DNA of 64,000 bases, from contig NZ_JAHTMR010000009.1 of assembly GCF_019200975.1 (NCBI RefSeq), positions 1 through 64,000 on the forward strand. The letters run 5' to 3'. Under the pieces are notes generated by a model. It was not told where the DNA came from. It saw only the letters and a program-made list of their open reading frames with translations, and did not search any database. The stretch is from Pseudomonas sp. PD9R. Its GTDB lineage: Bacteria > Pseudomonadota > Gammaproteobacteria > Pseudomonadales > Pseudomonadaceae. Made by a program: the position numbers and the translations under genes. Position 1 is the first letter of the stretch. Every line of letters starts with the position of its first letter. Below, one piece after another: positions 17,996 through 27,002 of this stretch.

Positions 17996-18963
17996 ACGGC
18001 GCGAAGTGGCTGGCGTGGCTGGCGTTGTTGCTGCCCAGTTCGGCGCAGGCATTGTGCGCGGCGGTCGGCACCACGCCGGTGGCGTTCGGCTCCCTCAGTT
18101 CGATTGCCGTGCGCACCACGTCGCAATCCAGTTCCACGGTGAATGGTGGATTAAGTTGCACCGGCTCGCTGCTTTCGCTGTTGACCACCAATGATCATTT
18201 CTGGGCCACCGTCACTTCGTCCCAGAGCGGCTTGGTCGGTCCTACCGGCGATGTCATCGGCTACACGATCTACGCCAACAACAGCACCAGCTACCCGCTG
18301 ACCCGCGGCGTTGCCTACGACTTCGCCCGCAACGGCATCATCGACGCCCTCGGCCTGCTGAATGGCACGGTGCCGAAAACCGTGCCGCTCTATCTCGGCA
18401 CAACCATCGGCAGCAATGTCGCGGCCGGGATCTACAGCGAAACCCTGACGATCTTCTGGAACTGGAATTACTGCTCTGGCATTGGCGTCGGCAGCGTCTG
18501 CCTGGGGCGCGATATCAATAGCGGCACCATCACGCTGACGGTCAACCTGACGGTCGCCAACGACTGCACCATCACAGCGCCGAATATTGCGTTTGGCAGT
18601 GCGCCGGTGGTCAGTGCGTTTACCCCGGTCACCGGGCAGACCATCAACCTGGCTTGCACCAAGGGCAGTGCCTATACGGTGGGTTTGAGTGACGGGCAAA
18701 ACGCGGTCGCTGTGGGTGGTCGGCGGCGCATGGTCTCCGGGGGTAATTATCTGGCGTACGACATCTTCAAAAGTGCCGGCACGACCCGGTGGGGCAGCGT
18801 CGGCAGTGCGCGACGGGCGAGCACCGACGCCGAGGTCAATCCGGGTAATGGGTTGGGCACTGGCAGTCAGATTTTCAACTACAACGCCAGGATCTACACC
18901 GACCAGACCACACCGCCAGCGGGTACGTATCTGGACAGCGTTGTGCTGGATGTGGGGTTCTGA
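17992..18963 (+). CDS. csuE: Csu-type tip adhesin, CsuE-like
   Basis: 323 aa if the GTG at 17992 overlapping the usher stop (GTGA) is used; GTG 17986 is the alternative. Signal peptide to about AQA. Two SCPU-like domains: an N-terminal one (about 25-170; CAAVGTTPVAFG, LSCTGSLLS) that in CsuE carries the hydrophobic finger loops, and a C-terminal pilin domain (about 185-323; NDCTITAPNIAFG, LACTKGSAYTVGLSDGQNA) ending in LDSVVLDVGF. Being last and two-domain it is the predicted tip adhesin for attachment to abiotic surfaces. Confidence 0.85.
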   Translation: MNGAKWLAWLALLLPSSAQALCAAVGTTPVAFGSLSSIAVRTTSQSSSTVNGGLSCTGSLLSLLTTNDHFWATVTSSQSGLVGPTGDVIGYTIYANNSTSYPLTRGVAYDFARNGIIDALGLLNGTVPKTVPLYLGTTIGSNVAAGIYSETLTIFWNWNYCSGIGVGSVCLGRDINSGTITLTVNLTVANDCTITAPNIAFGSAPVVSAFTPVTGQTINLACTKGSAYTVGLSDGQNAVAVGGRRRMVSGGNYLAYDIFKSAGTTRWGSVGSARRASTDAEVNPGNGLGTGSQIFNYNARIYTDQTTPPAGTYLDSVVLDVGF

Positions 18964-19030
18964 TCTCCGTGATTGCCCTCGCTCCGGTGCTGCTCTCGGC
19001 CTCTCCAAGCGCAGAAGATCAAGAGTGGAT

Positions 19031-19063
19031 CAAACGATCGCAGTCTTCGGCAGCTCCTACAGG
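19031..19063 (-). repeat. Single REP-like element
   Basis: Inverted-orientation copy GATCGCAGTCTTCGGCAGCT ending CCTACAGG, between the convergent tip adhesin and anti-sigma genes. Confidence 0.7.
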
Positions 19064-19067
19064 GGGA

Positions 19068-19820
19068 TCAAAACTGCACGGTTTGCTTGAGCAACTGCGC
19101 CGCCGGGGTATCTGTCGGGCTGACCATCGCGTAGTTGTAGCCGCCTCCCGACCAATACTCGGCCTGCAACCCGCCATCGCTGCGACTGCCGCGCGGCAGC
19201 AGGAAGTTTTTCGGCCCTGGGGGGCGCACGTAGAAGCTGATTTTGTGCCCGCTCTGGTTCTCGTAGACCACCATCGCCGCCGGCCCTTGCTCGGTGCTGA
19301 GCAAGCGCCCGCTGACCGGTTTGAACCCGGCACCCGAGAGGTCGGGCAAGCGATTGGCCTGGGTGAAATAACGGTCGAGCCACCCTTGCATGTCGCCATC
19401 ATCGCTGGCCTTGTAGTCGGCGGGCAGGATGCCCTGCTCGGCAATCAGCCGATAGGCCTGCAGGGCGTCGGTCATTGGCAGCTGGGTGCCGACCAGTGTC
19501 ATCTCCCGTGCCTGCCAACCGCTGAAACCACCGACGCTGACGGCGATCAGCAATACCGCAGCGCTGGCCAGGTGTCGACGGGACTGACGTTTCAGGCGCT
19601 GGCGAATCAGCGCAGGATCGAGCTCCGGATTGGCCGGTTGCTGCAACGCGCCGCTCAGGGCCGCGCGCAGTTGTTGGGCGTCCTGCTGCCAGGCGCGTAC
19701 TTGTGCGCGAATTTGCGGGTTGCTGGCGAGAAAAGTCTCCACCAGGCGTCGGTCGTCATCACCGAGTTGGTGGTCGATGTAAGCGTGCAGGTCACGCTCG
19801 CTTGGGGGCATGCTGATCAT
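19068..19820 (-). CDS. Transmembrane anti-sigma factor
   Basis: 250 aa; ATG 19820 overlaps the sigma-factor stop (ATGA), so the pair is translationally coupled. N-terminal cytoplasmic anti-sigma domain (PPSERDLHAYIDHQLGDDDRRLVETFLASNP), one TM at about 83-101 and a periplasmic C-terminus of 145 residues. It lacks the HxxxCxxC zinc motif of ZAS proteins. Predicted to hold the ECF sigma encoded upstream at the inner membrane until an envelope or oxidative signal arrives. A downstream in-frame ATG at 19811 could also be the start. Confidence 0.85.
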   Translation of the reverse strand: MISMPPSERDLHAYIDHQLGDDDRRLVETFLASNPQIRAQVRAWQQDAQQLRAALSGALQQPANPELDPALIRQRLKRQSRRHLASAAVLLIAVSVGGFSGWQAREMTLVGTQLPMTDALQAYRLIAEQGILPADYKASDDGDMQGWLDRYFTQANRLPDLSGAGFKPVSGRLLSTEQGPAAMVVYENQSGHKISFYVRPPGPKNFLLPRGSRSDGGLQAEYWSGGGYNYAMVSPTDTPAAQLLKQTVQF

Positions 19821-20323
19821 TTGAGTCTCCGCAGAGCAGGGCGGTTGATTTCGCCATCGCTGAGTTGGCGCAAGGCCTGGCGGGCCCGGGACAGGCGGGA
19901 CATCACGGTGCCGGTGGGTACGCCGAGAATCTCGGCGACCTCTTTATAAGTCAGGCCTTCGACCGACACCCACAGCAGCAGCGCGCGCTGTTCGGTGGGC
20001 AGTTGATCGAAGGCGTTGAGGGTGGACTGGGCTATCACGGTGCGTTCGACCGAAGGCTGCGCATCATCGCGCCCGGTAAAGAATTCGAGCATCCGCGCAT
20101 AACGCTTCGAGCGCCGGTGAGCGTCGAGAAACTGCCGATAGAGAATCGAAAACAGCCAGGCGCGCAGGTCGCCGTCGGGCCGCTTATCGCCCCAACTCGA
20201 CAATGCGCGCTCAAGGCACGACTGCACCAGATCGTCGGCGCTGCTGGAATTGCGCGTCAACGACACGGCAAATCGCCGCAATCTGGGAATGATTTCTCTC
20301 AGTTGTTCGTCGATGTCGTTCAT
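19817..20323 (-). CDS. ECF-type RNA polymerase sigma factor
   Basis: 168 aa from ATG 20323 (MNDIDEQLREIIPRLRRFAVSLTRN); the frame stays open upstream but that part is non-conserved. Sigma-70 region 2 (SADDLVQSCLERALSSWGDKRPDGDLRAWLFSILYRQFLDAHRR) and region 4 (LPTEQRALLLWVSVEGLTYKEVAEILGVPTGTVMSRLSRARQAL). Divergent from the catalase-like and cytochrome b561 genes; a GGAATAA-N14-CGTCT promoter precedes both transcripts, so it probably activates itself and those genes. Confidence 0.9.
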   Translation of the reverse strand: MNDIDEQLREIIPRLRRFAVSLTRNSSSADDLVQSCLERALSSWGDKRPDGDLRAWLFSILYRQFLDAHRRSKRYARMLEFFTGRDDAQPSVERTVIAQSTLNAFDQLPTEQRALLLWVSVEGLTYKEVAEILGVPTGTVMSRLSRARQALRQLSDGEINRPALRRLK

Positions 20324-20364
20324 GAAATTCTGACTAGTCACTACGCTGTGGTGAGTGCCAAGGA

Positions 20365-20390
20365 AGACGCTTGGCATTCGAGGTTATTCC
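20365..20390 (-). promoter_or_regulatory. Predicted ECF promoter for sigma/anti-sigma operon
   Basis: On the minus strand GGAATAA (20390-20384), 14 bp, CGTCT (20369-20365), 42 bp before the sigma gene start. It has the same two elements and the same spacing as the divergent promoter at 20419-20444, which supports autoregulation. Confidence 0.72.
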
Positions 20391-20418
20391 ACGTCTGAAA
20401 AAATAAATACCGCACGAG

Positions 20419-20444
20419 GGAATAAACCTTCGTGGGGTACGTCT
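20419..20444 (+). promoter_or_regulatory. Predicted ECF promoter for catalase/cytochrome b561 genes
   Basis: GGAATAA (20419-20425), 14 bp, CGTCT (20440-20444), 43 bp upstream of the catalase start. The GGAAT-type -35 and GTCT-type -10 fit ECF sigma recognition. Identical in elements and spacing to the facing promoter. Confidence 0.72.
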
Positions 20445-20487
20445 GCTTGATTCTTCTCACTTGTGGCCGATGGCCCTGGAGTCTTTC

Positions 20488-21573
20488 ATGGTAGATCGAT
20501 CATCGCCGCCCACCCGGCCACCCTTGAGTGCCGCGAGCCTGACATTGCGCCTGACGGGCATTGCCGTGGTTGTCGCTGCGCTGGCCGGGGCGTTTGCCTA
20601 CGTCAATGGCACCTTTGACTCACAACGCCTGACGCCGAAAAAGCTGATCAATGTGCTGGAGACCAACAACGGCGTGCATCCCGGGTTCCGGCGTAATCAC
20701 TCCAAAGGTGTGTGCGTGATCGGCCATTTCGAGAGCAGCGGCGAGGCGCGCAGTTACTCCACGGCGCAGGTATTTAACGAGGCGCGCACGCCAGTGGTTG
20801 GTCGCTTGGCCTTGCCGGCGGGTAATCCCTACGCGCCGGACAGTGCCGTGCCGATCCGCAGCATGGCGTTGCGTTTCAACCAGGCTAACGGTCAGCAATG
20901 GCGTACCGGGATGAACAGCATGCCGGTGTTCCCGGTGGGCACGCCCGAGGCGTTCTATCAGTTGCAGCAGGCCCAGTCTCCGGACCCGGCCACTGGCAAA
21001 CCGAACCCGGCCGCGGTGCCTGCGTTCTTTGGTTCGCACCCGGAAGCAGCGCCGTTCCTGGCGTGGATCAAAACTGCCAAACCGTCAGCCAGCTACGTGA
21101 CGGAAACCTACAACAGCGTCAATGCGTTTTACCTGGTGAACGCGGCCGGACAACGGCAAGCGGTGCGCTGGAGCATGTCGCCTGTGGCTCAGGACGCGCC
21201 GGGCGCGACGGCGCCCGAAGGCAGCGACTACCTGGAAAAAGACCTGGTTCAGCGCATTGCCGCCGGGCCATTGCGTTGGCAGTTGAACATCACCCTGGCC
21301 AACCCCGGTGATCCGGTCAACGACGCAAGCAAAGCCTGGCCAGACGGGCGCAAAGTATTGAACGCCGGCACCCTGGTACTTGAAAGCACCCAGCCACAAT
21401 TGAACGGTGAGTGCCGAGACATCAACTACGACCCGCTGGTATTGCCTGCCGGCATCGAAGGTTCCGACGACCCATTACTCGCCGCTCGCTCGGCCGGTTA
21501 TGCCACGTCCTATTTGCGTCGCACCAGCGAAGTCAGCCAGTTACCCGCCGCCAAACAGGAGGCCAAGCAATGA
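20488..21573 (+). CDS. Membrane-anchored catalase-family peroxidase
   Basis: 361 aa from ATG 20488 (MVDRSSPPTRP) with GGAG 8 bp upstream; ATG 20470 is possible. An N-terminal TM/signal anchor (about 22-42) is followed by a minimal catalase domain: GVHPGFRRNHSKGVCVIGHF contains the distal histidine, and RSAGYATSYLRR near the C-terminus supplies the RxxxY heme ligand pattern. About 320 aa of catalase core is the SrpA/catalase-related size, shorter than true catalases. Predicted periplasmic peroxidase coupled to the cytochrome b561 gene that starts inside its stop codon. Confidence 0.85.
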   Translation: MVDRSSPPTRPPLSAASLTLRLTGIAVVVAALAGAFAYVNGTFDSQRLTPKKLINVLETNNGVHPGFRRNHSKGVCVIGHFESSGEARSYSTAQVFNEARTPVVGRLALPAGNPYAPDSAVPIRSMALRFNQANGQQWRTGMNSMPVFPVGTPEAFYQLQQAQSPDPATGKPNPAAVPAFFGSHPEAAPFLAWIKTAKPSASYVTETYNSVNAFYLVNAAGQRQAVRWSMSPVAQDAPGATAPEGSDYLEKDLVQRIAAGPLRWQLNITLANPGDPVNDASKAWPDGRKVLNAGTLVLESTQPQLNGECRDINYDPLVLPAGIEGSDDPLLAARSAGYATSYLRRTSEVSQLPAAKQEAKQ

Positions 21574-22115
21574 GCGCCCAACCGAACCACTTCGCTCCAC
21601 TGGCGCGCCTGCTGCACTGGCTGATGGCATTGATGATCATCGCCATGTTGTTTATCGGTGCGGGCATGGTTGCCTCGGTGTCCGAGCGCCATGAGTGGCT
21701 GATTCACCTGCACAAACCCTTGGGCATCGCCATCTTGCTGTTGGTGATCGTGCGCCTGGGCGTGCGCTTCTCGACGCAACAGCCGCCGTTGCCGGCTGAC
21801 TTGCCAGGCTGGCAAGTGCTGGCGGCCAAGGCCTCGCATCTGTTGTTGTATGCGTTGATGCTGATTCTGCCGCTGCTCGGCTGGGCAATGATTTCAGCGG
21901 CCGGCGACCCGGTGATGCTCAGCAGTTCGTTGCAATTGCCGTCGATCGTGCCGGCGAATGCGCAGGTGTTTGCGTTCCTGCGCAAAGCGCACGGGTTCCT
22001 CGCGTACCTGCTGTTTCTGACGGTGTTGCTGCATCTGGCGGCGGCGCTGTTTCACGCCTGGGTGCGTCGCGATGACGTGCTGGACAGCATGCTGCGGGGT
22101 AAGGACCGGAATTGA
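21570..22115 (+). CDS. Cytochrome b561-family membrane protein
   Basis: 181 aa from ATG 21570, overlapping the catalase stop (ATGA). Four TM helices with the heme-ligand histidines of the family visible at LARLLHWLMAL, LIHLHKPLG, KAHGFLAYLL and LLHLAAALFHAW. It probably passes electrons from the quinone pool or another donor to the periplasmic catalase-like peroxidase. A catalase-b561 pair under an ECF sigma is a recurrent proteobacterial arrangement. Confidence 0.87.
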   Translation: MSAQPNHFAPLARLLHWLMALMIIAMLFIGAGMVASVSERHEWLIHLHKPLGIAILLLVIVRLGVRFSTQQPPLPADLPGWQVLAAKASHLLLYALMLILPLLGWAMISAAGDPVMLSSSLQLPSIVPANAQVFAFLRKAHGFLAYLLFLTVLLHLAAALFHAWVRRDDVLDSMLRGKDRN

Positions 22116-22130
22116 ATTACACAAGCTCAA

Positions 22131-22211
22131 TGTAGGAGTTGCCGCAGGCTGCGATCTTTTGATTTTTCTTTTTCAAGATCAAAAGATCGCAGGCTGCGCC
22201 AGCTCCTACAT
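22131..22211. repeat. REP-like inverted pair
   Basis: TGTAGGAGTTGCCGCAGGCTG faces GCAGGCTGCGCCAGCTCCTACA with T-rich centre. It separates convergent cytochrome b561 and carboxypeptidase genes. Confidence 0.8.
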
Positions 22212-22244
22212 AGGCCGTGTGTTCACACGAATCCGGGGTAGGGG

Positions 22245-23396
22245 TCAGCGCAGGGTGTCGATCATTTCAGTAACGGTGGTCAACACATCCTTGCCCAGTT
22301 GCTTCGAGCGCTTACCCGACCACCCCGTCATTGCATTCGGCGCGTCGTTGTTGTCCTTGAACGGCATCTCCAGGGTCAATGACAGGCAATCGAATTTCTC
22401 GCCGACGCTGTTGCAGGCCAGGGTCATGTTCGCCTTGCCCGGCGCGTCGAGGGTATAGCCGTGCTTGGTCTGGAAGTCTTTGGTCAGATGCTTCAGGTGA
22501 TCGCGGAAGTGAGTTTCGAGTGTTTCCAGGCGTGGCGTATACCCTGGATTGCCTTCGCAGCCGGCGGTGAAAATGTAGGGGATTTCCTCGTCGCCGTGGA
22601 TGTCGAGGAACATGTCGACGCCGTACTTTTCCATCTGTTGCTGTACGAAAAACACTTCCGGGCTGACTTCCTGGCTGGCGCTCTGCCAGGCACGGTTGAG
22701 GTCCTGCCCCATGGCGTTGGTTCGCAAGTGGCCGTGGAAGGCACCATCCGGGTTCATGTTCGGCACCAGGTACAGGTCGGCGCTGGCCAGCAGTTTGTTC
22801 AACACCGGGTCGTCATGTTTTTCCAGGCGCTCGATCACACCTTCCATGAACCATTCCGCCATGTGCTCCCCCGGATGTTGCTGGGCGATGATCCACACCT
22901 TGCGCTGGCCTTCGGCACCCGAGCCTTTGCGCAGGAGCTGAATGTCACGGCCTTCGACGCTCTTGCCAGTCGCCAGCAGTTCGGTGCCGGCCTTGCTCAG
23001 CGCTTGCTCGATCAGCCAGTCGTGACGGCCACGGCTGTAGGGTTCGAAGTAGGCAAACCAGGCGTGGGTGGCGGTGGCTTCCAGGCTGAAACGCAAGCAG
23101 TCGCCTTCGAAAATGGTCGGCACGCGGAACCAGTTGACGTGATCGTAGGACGCCACGGCTTGATAACCATCCCAGGCCTTGTTGTAAGAAGACTGGCTGG
23201 CATTGTTCAAACGAAACCAGTGTTCCTGGCCGACATGCAGGCCGCTGGCCTTGAAGTGGAACCATTGAAAGTGGTTGCTGCGGGTATCGGGCCGGATTGC
23301 CAGCAGAGGTCTCAGCGGATCGCTGAGGTCGATCACCTGGATGTTGCCACTGTCGAAGTTGGCACTGATGTCGAGTGAGGATTTGGCCACGGTCAT
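22245..23396 (-). CDS. M14 zinc carboxypeptidase, cytosolic CCP-like
   Basis: 383 aa, no signal peptide. N-terminal beta domain (1-130; NHFQWFHFKASGL) precedes the M14 catalytic part: zinc motif QQHPGEHMAEWFMEG (HxxE), third ligand in FLDIHGDEE and the catalytic glutamate in LTLEMPF. The N-domain plus these motifs match the Nna1/CCP subfamily (M14D), which in eukaryotes trims C-terminal glutamates. The bacterial substrate is unknown. Single gene with no operon partners. Confidence 0.88.
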   Translation of the reverse strand: MTVAKSSLDISANFDSGNIQVIDLSDPLRPLLAIRPDTRSNHFQWFHFKASGLHVGQEHWFRLNNASQSSYNKAWDGYQAVASYDHVNWFRVPTIFEGDCLRFSLEATATHAWFAYFEPYSRGRHDWLIEQALSKAGTELLATGKSVEGRDIQLLRKGSGAEGQRKVWIIAQQHPGEHMAEWFMEGVIERLEKHDDPVLNKLLASADLYLVPNMNPDGAFHGHLRTNAMGQDLNRAWQSASQEVSPEVFFVQQQMEKYGVDMFLDIHGDEEIPYIFTAGCEGNPGYTPRLETLETHFRDHLKHLTKDFQTKHGYTLDAPGKANMTLACNSVGEKFDCLSLTLEMPFKDNNDAPNAMTGWSGKRSKQLGKDVLTTVTEMIDTLR

Positions 23397-23702
23397 GGTT
23401 CCTGAAATAGATTTTATGGCGGCTACTTTACACGCAAGCGTAGAGGGTTAGCAGCGCAGAGCAATGGCCGCCGATGAATCGTTGACCCCCGTGTTACTTC
23501 TGGCACCGATTTGAGGCCGGCAGGCTCCGGGGTGGGGCATTTTAACTCGTTCGCCCCGCACGGCCGTATTCAGCATCTGCGCTTCTGATCACCAATAACC
23601 CAATCTAATCAAATACCTGCAATCCATTAGCGGGATTTGGCATGCATCGTGCTTTTTTGGCTTTATGGATAATTGGATACAAAAATACAAAAGGTGCACC
23701 GG
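23397..23702. other. Intergenic region upstream of the GntR gene
   Basis: About 300 bp with no gene seen. Near its end, ATGGATAATTGGATACAAAAATAC (23665-23688) has repeated GGATA and an adjacent ATACAAAA tract that could be the GntR regulator's own operator; AAAGG before ATG 23703 is the ribosome-binding site. Confidence 0.4.
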
Positions 23703-24371
23703 ATGAAATTTGCCCCTGTCTATACCGAACGCCAGCCCATTACTGCCGAAGAGGAGGCCTACAACTTTCTCCTGGAGGCGATTTGCAAAGGTCGTTACCG
23801 CACGGGCGAGCGACTGATTGCCGAGGACATCGCAGGTGAAATCGGCATGAGCCGCATGCCGGTTCGCGAAGCGTTCCGGCGTCTGGATGCCGATGGCCTG
23901 GTGACGTTGCGGCCCAATCGCGGTGCCATTGTCCGCGGCTTGAACATCGAGGAAATGCGCGAGGTGTTCGAAATGCGCAGCGCCCTCGAAGGCCTGGCCA
24001 TTCGAGTGGCGGTGACGAAAATCACCGAGCGCCATTTCAGTCACCTGGAGCGTCTGCTCGACGAGATGGACGAGTACCGCGAGGACGGTGCCGAGTGGGT
24101 CAGTCGACATCGCGCCTTCCATGAATACTTGTGCAGCCTGAGCGAGCGCCCGCGCCTGATGCGGCAGATCTCGGCGCTGTACTCGGTGATCGAGCCGCAC
24201 ATGCGCCTGTGGTTGCAGCACGCCGACAAACCCCGCAGCGCCCGTGACGAGCACGCCTCGATTGTTGAAGCGCTGCGTTCCGGCGATCCGGACAAGGCAG
24301 CCGCCGTGGTGTGCGAGCACATCGAAGGCACCATTCCGCGACTGATCCAGTTCCTCGAAGCCCATCAATAA
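23703..24371 (+). CDS. GntR-family (FCD) regulator
   Basis: 222 aa from ATG 23703 (MKFAPVYTERQPIT). N-terminal winged helix (25-85; GERLIAEDIAGEIGMSRMPVREAFRRLDADGLVTLRPNRGA) and all-helical FCD effector domain (90-220) whose conserved metal/ligand His-rich positions include SRHRAFHEYL and DEHASIVEAL. It heads a gene set for an amino-acid ABC importer and a gamma-glutamyltransferase and probably represses it until substrate is present. A REP pair separates it from the importer genes. Confidence 0.85.
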   Translation: MKFAPVYTERQPITAEEEAYNFLLEAICKGRYRTGERLIAEDIAGEIGMSRMPVREAFRRLDADGLVTLRPNRGAIVRGLNIEEMREVFEMRSALEGLAIRVAVTKITERHFSHLERLLDEMDEYREDGAEWVSRHRAFHEYLCSLSERPRLMRQISALYSVIEPHMRLWLQHADKPRSARDEHASIVEALRSGDPDKAAAVVCEHIEGTIPRLIQFLEAHQ

Positions 24372-24388
24372 ACCAACACCCAATCCCT

Positions 24389-24471
24389 CTGTAGGAGCTG
24401 CCGCAGGCTGCGATCTTTTGATCTTTTTGAAAGCAACATCAAAAGATCGCAGCCTTCGGCAGCTCCTACAA
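24389..24471. repeat. REP-like inverted pair
   Basis: CTGTAGGAGCTGCCGCAGGC faces GCCTTCGGCAGCTCCTACA around a short A/T centre, between the GntR and binding-protein genes. Confidence 0.8.
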
Positions 24472-24504
24472 GGGACATCCGTTGCAGCCATCAGGAGTCA
24501 TGCT

Positions 24505-25311
24505 ATGCACAAGCCTTGCGCGTTAGTTGCCTTGTTTACCTTGAGTCTGTGTTCGCAATGGGCGCTCGCCGCCCCTGAGTTACCCGAGCGTTTAAGCAAG
24601 AGCGAGAAGATCGTTTATTGCTCCGGCATGGACTCGCCGCCGCTGGTGTCGTTTGACTTGAAGCAAAAACCGGTCGGGCTTCAGGTGGATATGGGTGAAG
24701 CGATTGCCCAGCGTTTGGGTGACAAGAAAGTCGAATGGCGAATCTCGCCTTTCGCCGGGCTGATCCCGGCGCTGCTGGCGCAACAGTGCGACATGATCGT
24801 CGATCAGTTGTTCGATAAACCCGAACGCCGCGAGGTGATCGACATCGTCAACTTCATGTATTCCAGCCAGTCCATCGTGGTGCCCAAAGGCAATCCGAAA
24901 TCGGTGAACACCCTGGAAGATTTGTCCGGGCTCAAGGTCGCGGTCAGTAACGGTTCGACCATTCGCGTGCTGCTGGGCAAAGAGAACGAAAAGCTCGAAG
25001 CAGCCGGCAAGCCACCGATGAAACTGGTGGTGTACAACGTTGACGCCGATGCCTTCCAGGCCTTGCGCATCAATCAGGTGGACGCCTTCGGCACCACGGT
25101 CGAATCCGCCGGCCATTATCAGCAACTGGCACCGGACCTGTTCCAGTCGGCGGTGCCGGCGTTCAACAGGATTCTGACCGGTTTCGGTGTACGCAAAGGC
25201 GACCCGCAGCTGACCGCCGCCCTGACCGAAGTTCTGCAAGGCATGCGCGCCGACGGCAGTTACACCGCGCTGCTTGATAAGTGGCATGTCAGCAGCGACA
25301 AACTGGACTGA
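24505..25311 (+). CDS. ABC transporter substrate-binding protein, amino-acid type
   Basis: 268 aa from ATG 24505 with AGGAG 7 bp upstream; the open frame upstream is REP sequence. Signal peptide MHKPCALVALFTLSLCSQWALA. SBP_bac_3 fold: GLQVDMGEAIAQRLGDKKVEW, DMIVDQLFDKPERREVIDIVNFMY and LSGLKVAVSNGSTIRVLL are standard for polar amino-acid binders. Periplasmic receptor for the permease and ATPase encoded next. The adjacent gamma-glutamyltransferase suggests a glutamyl or opine-like ligand. Confidence 0.88.
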   Translation: MHKPCALVALFTLSLCSQWALAAPELPERLSKSEKIVYCSGMDSPPLVSFDLKQKPVGLQVDMGEAIAQRLGDKKVEWRISPFAGLIPALLAQQCDMIVDQLFDKPERREVIDIVNFMYSSQSIVVPKGNPKSVNTLEDLSGLKVAVSNGSTIRVLLGKENEKLEAAGKPPMKLVVYNVDADAFQALRINQVDAFGTTVESAGHYQQLAPDLFQSAVPAFNRILTGFGVRKGDPQLTAALTEVLQGMRADGSYTALLDKWHVSSDKLD

Positions 25312-25322
25312 GGACGAACCTG

Positions 25323-26090
25323 ATGAACTTCAATTGGGATGTGTTCTGGCAGTACCTGTTGCAGCCCAGCGATGTCTACCTGACGGGACTGTGGCTGACT
25401 TGTCTGATCAGCGTTTCGGCAATGTTGCTCGGTTGTGTGTTGGGGCTGATTGCTGCGTTGATGAAGCTGTCGAGTAACCCGTTGTTGCAGTACCCGGTGC
25501 GCTTTTATGTCTGGCTGATGCGCGGCACGCCGTTGCTCGTACAGATCGTTTTTCTGTACACGGCATTGGCGGCGGGCGGGATTTTCCGCTTCGAAGACCT
25601 GGACCTTGGCTGGTTCATCGTGCCGGGCAACATCCAGGCGGCGATCATCGCGCTGGGGCTCAACGAAGGCGCGTACATGGCCGAGATCATTCGTGCCGGT
25701 ATCGGTGCGGTGGACAAGGGCCAATACGAAGCCGGGCGTTCGCTGGGCATGACCTTTCCCAAGTTGATGCGGCGAGTCGTGCTGCCCCAGGCGTTCCGGG
25801 TGATCGTGCCGCCACTGGGCAACGAGTTCAACGTGATGCTGAAAAACACCACGCTGGTCAGCGTTATTGGCGTACAGGAATTGCTGTTGAGTACGCAAAT
25901 GGTGACCTCGGCGACCTTCCGCGTGTTCGAGCTGTATTTGGTAGTGGCCATCTACTTCCTGGCATTGACCACACTCTGGGGCTTCTTCCAGCGCTGGCTC
26001 GAAGCACGATTCGGCCAGTCCGATCGCCCGGCACCCGCCGCCAGCCGGATGTTCGGTCGCAATACCATGAAAATGTTGAGAGGGCGTTGA
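25323..26090 (+). CDS. ABC transporter permease, amino-acid type
   Basis: 255 aa from ATG 25323, 11 bp after the binding-protein stop. HisM/GlnP-type inner-membrane protein with five to six TM segments and the EAA-loop motif AYMAEIIRAGIGAVDKGQYEAGRSLGMTFPKLMRRVVLPQA. Only one permease gene is present, so the channel is probably a homodimer, unlike HisQM. Confidence 0.9.
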   Translation: MNFNWDVFWQYLLQPSDVYLTGLWLTCLISVSAMLLGCVLGLIAALMKLSSNPLLQYPVRFYVWLMRGTPLLVQIVFLYTALAAGGIFRFEDLDLGWFIVPGNIQAAIIALGLNEGAYMAEIIRAGIGAVDKGQYEAGRSLGMTFPKLMRRVVLPQAFRVIVPPLGNEFNVMLKNTTLVSVIGVQELLLSTQMVTSATFRVFELYLVVAIYFLALTTLWGFFQRWLEARFGQSDRPAPAASRMFGRNTMKMLRGR

Positions 26091-26091
26091 G

Positions 26092-26867
<776 letters not shown>

Positions 26868-26871
<4 letters not shown>

Positions 26872-26968
26872 GCGCGAGCCTTCTCGCGATGGACGTTAAC
26901 GATGACGCGGACTTCCTGGAAAAACGCGGTGCACTTGAGTCCATCGCGAGCAGGCCCGCTCCTACAGG
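26868..26968. repeat. REP-like pair overlapping the ABC ATPase stop
   Basis: GTAGGCGCGAGCCTTCTCGCGATGG faces CCATCGCGAGCAGGCCCGCTCCTACAGG. It is the second REP family of the window (GAGC...GCTCGCGATGG). The first arm contains the TAG stop codon of the upstream gene. Confidence 0.75.
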
Positions 26969-27002
26969 TTTTTATGAACATTTCTTTTGTGTGAGTCCTG
27001 CC

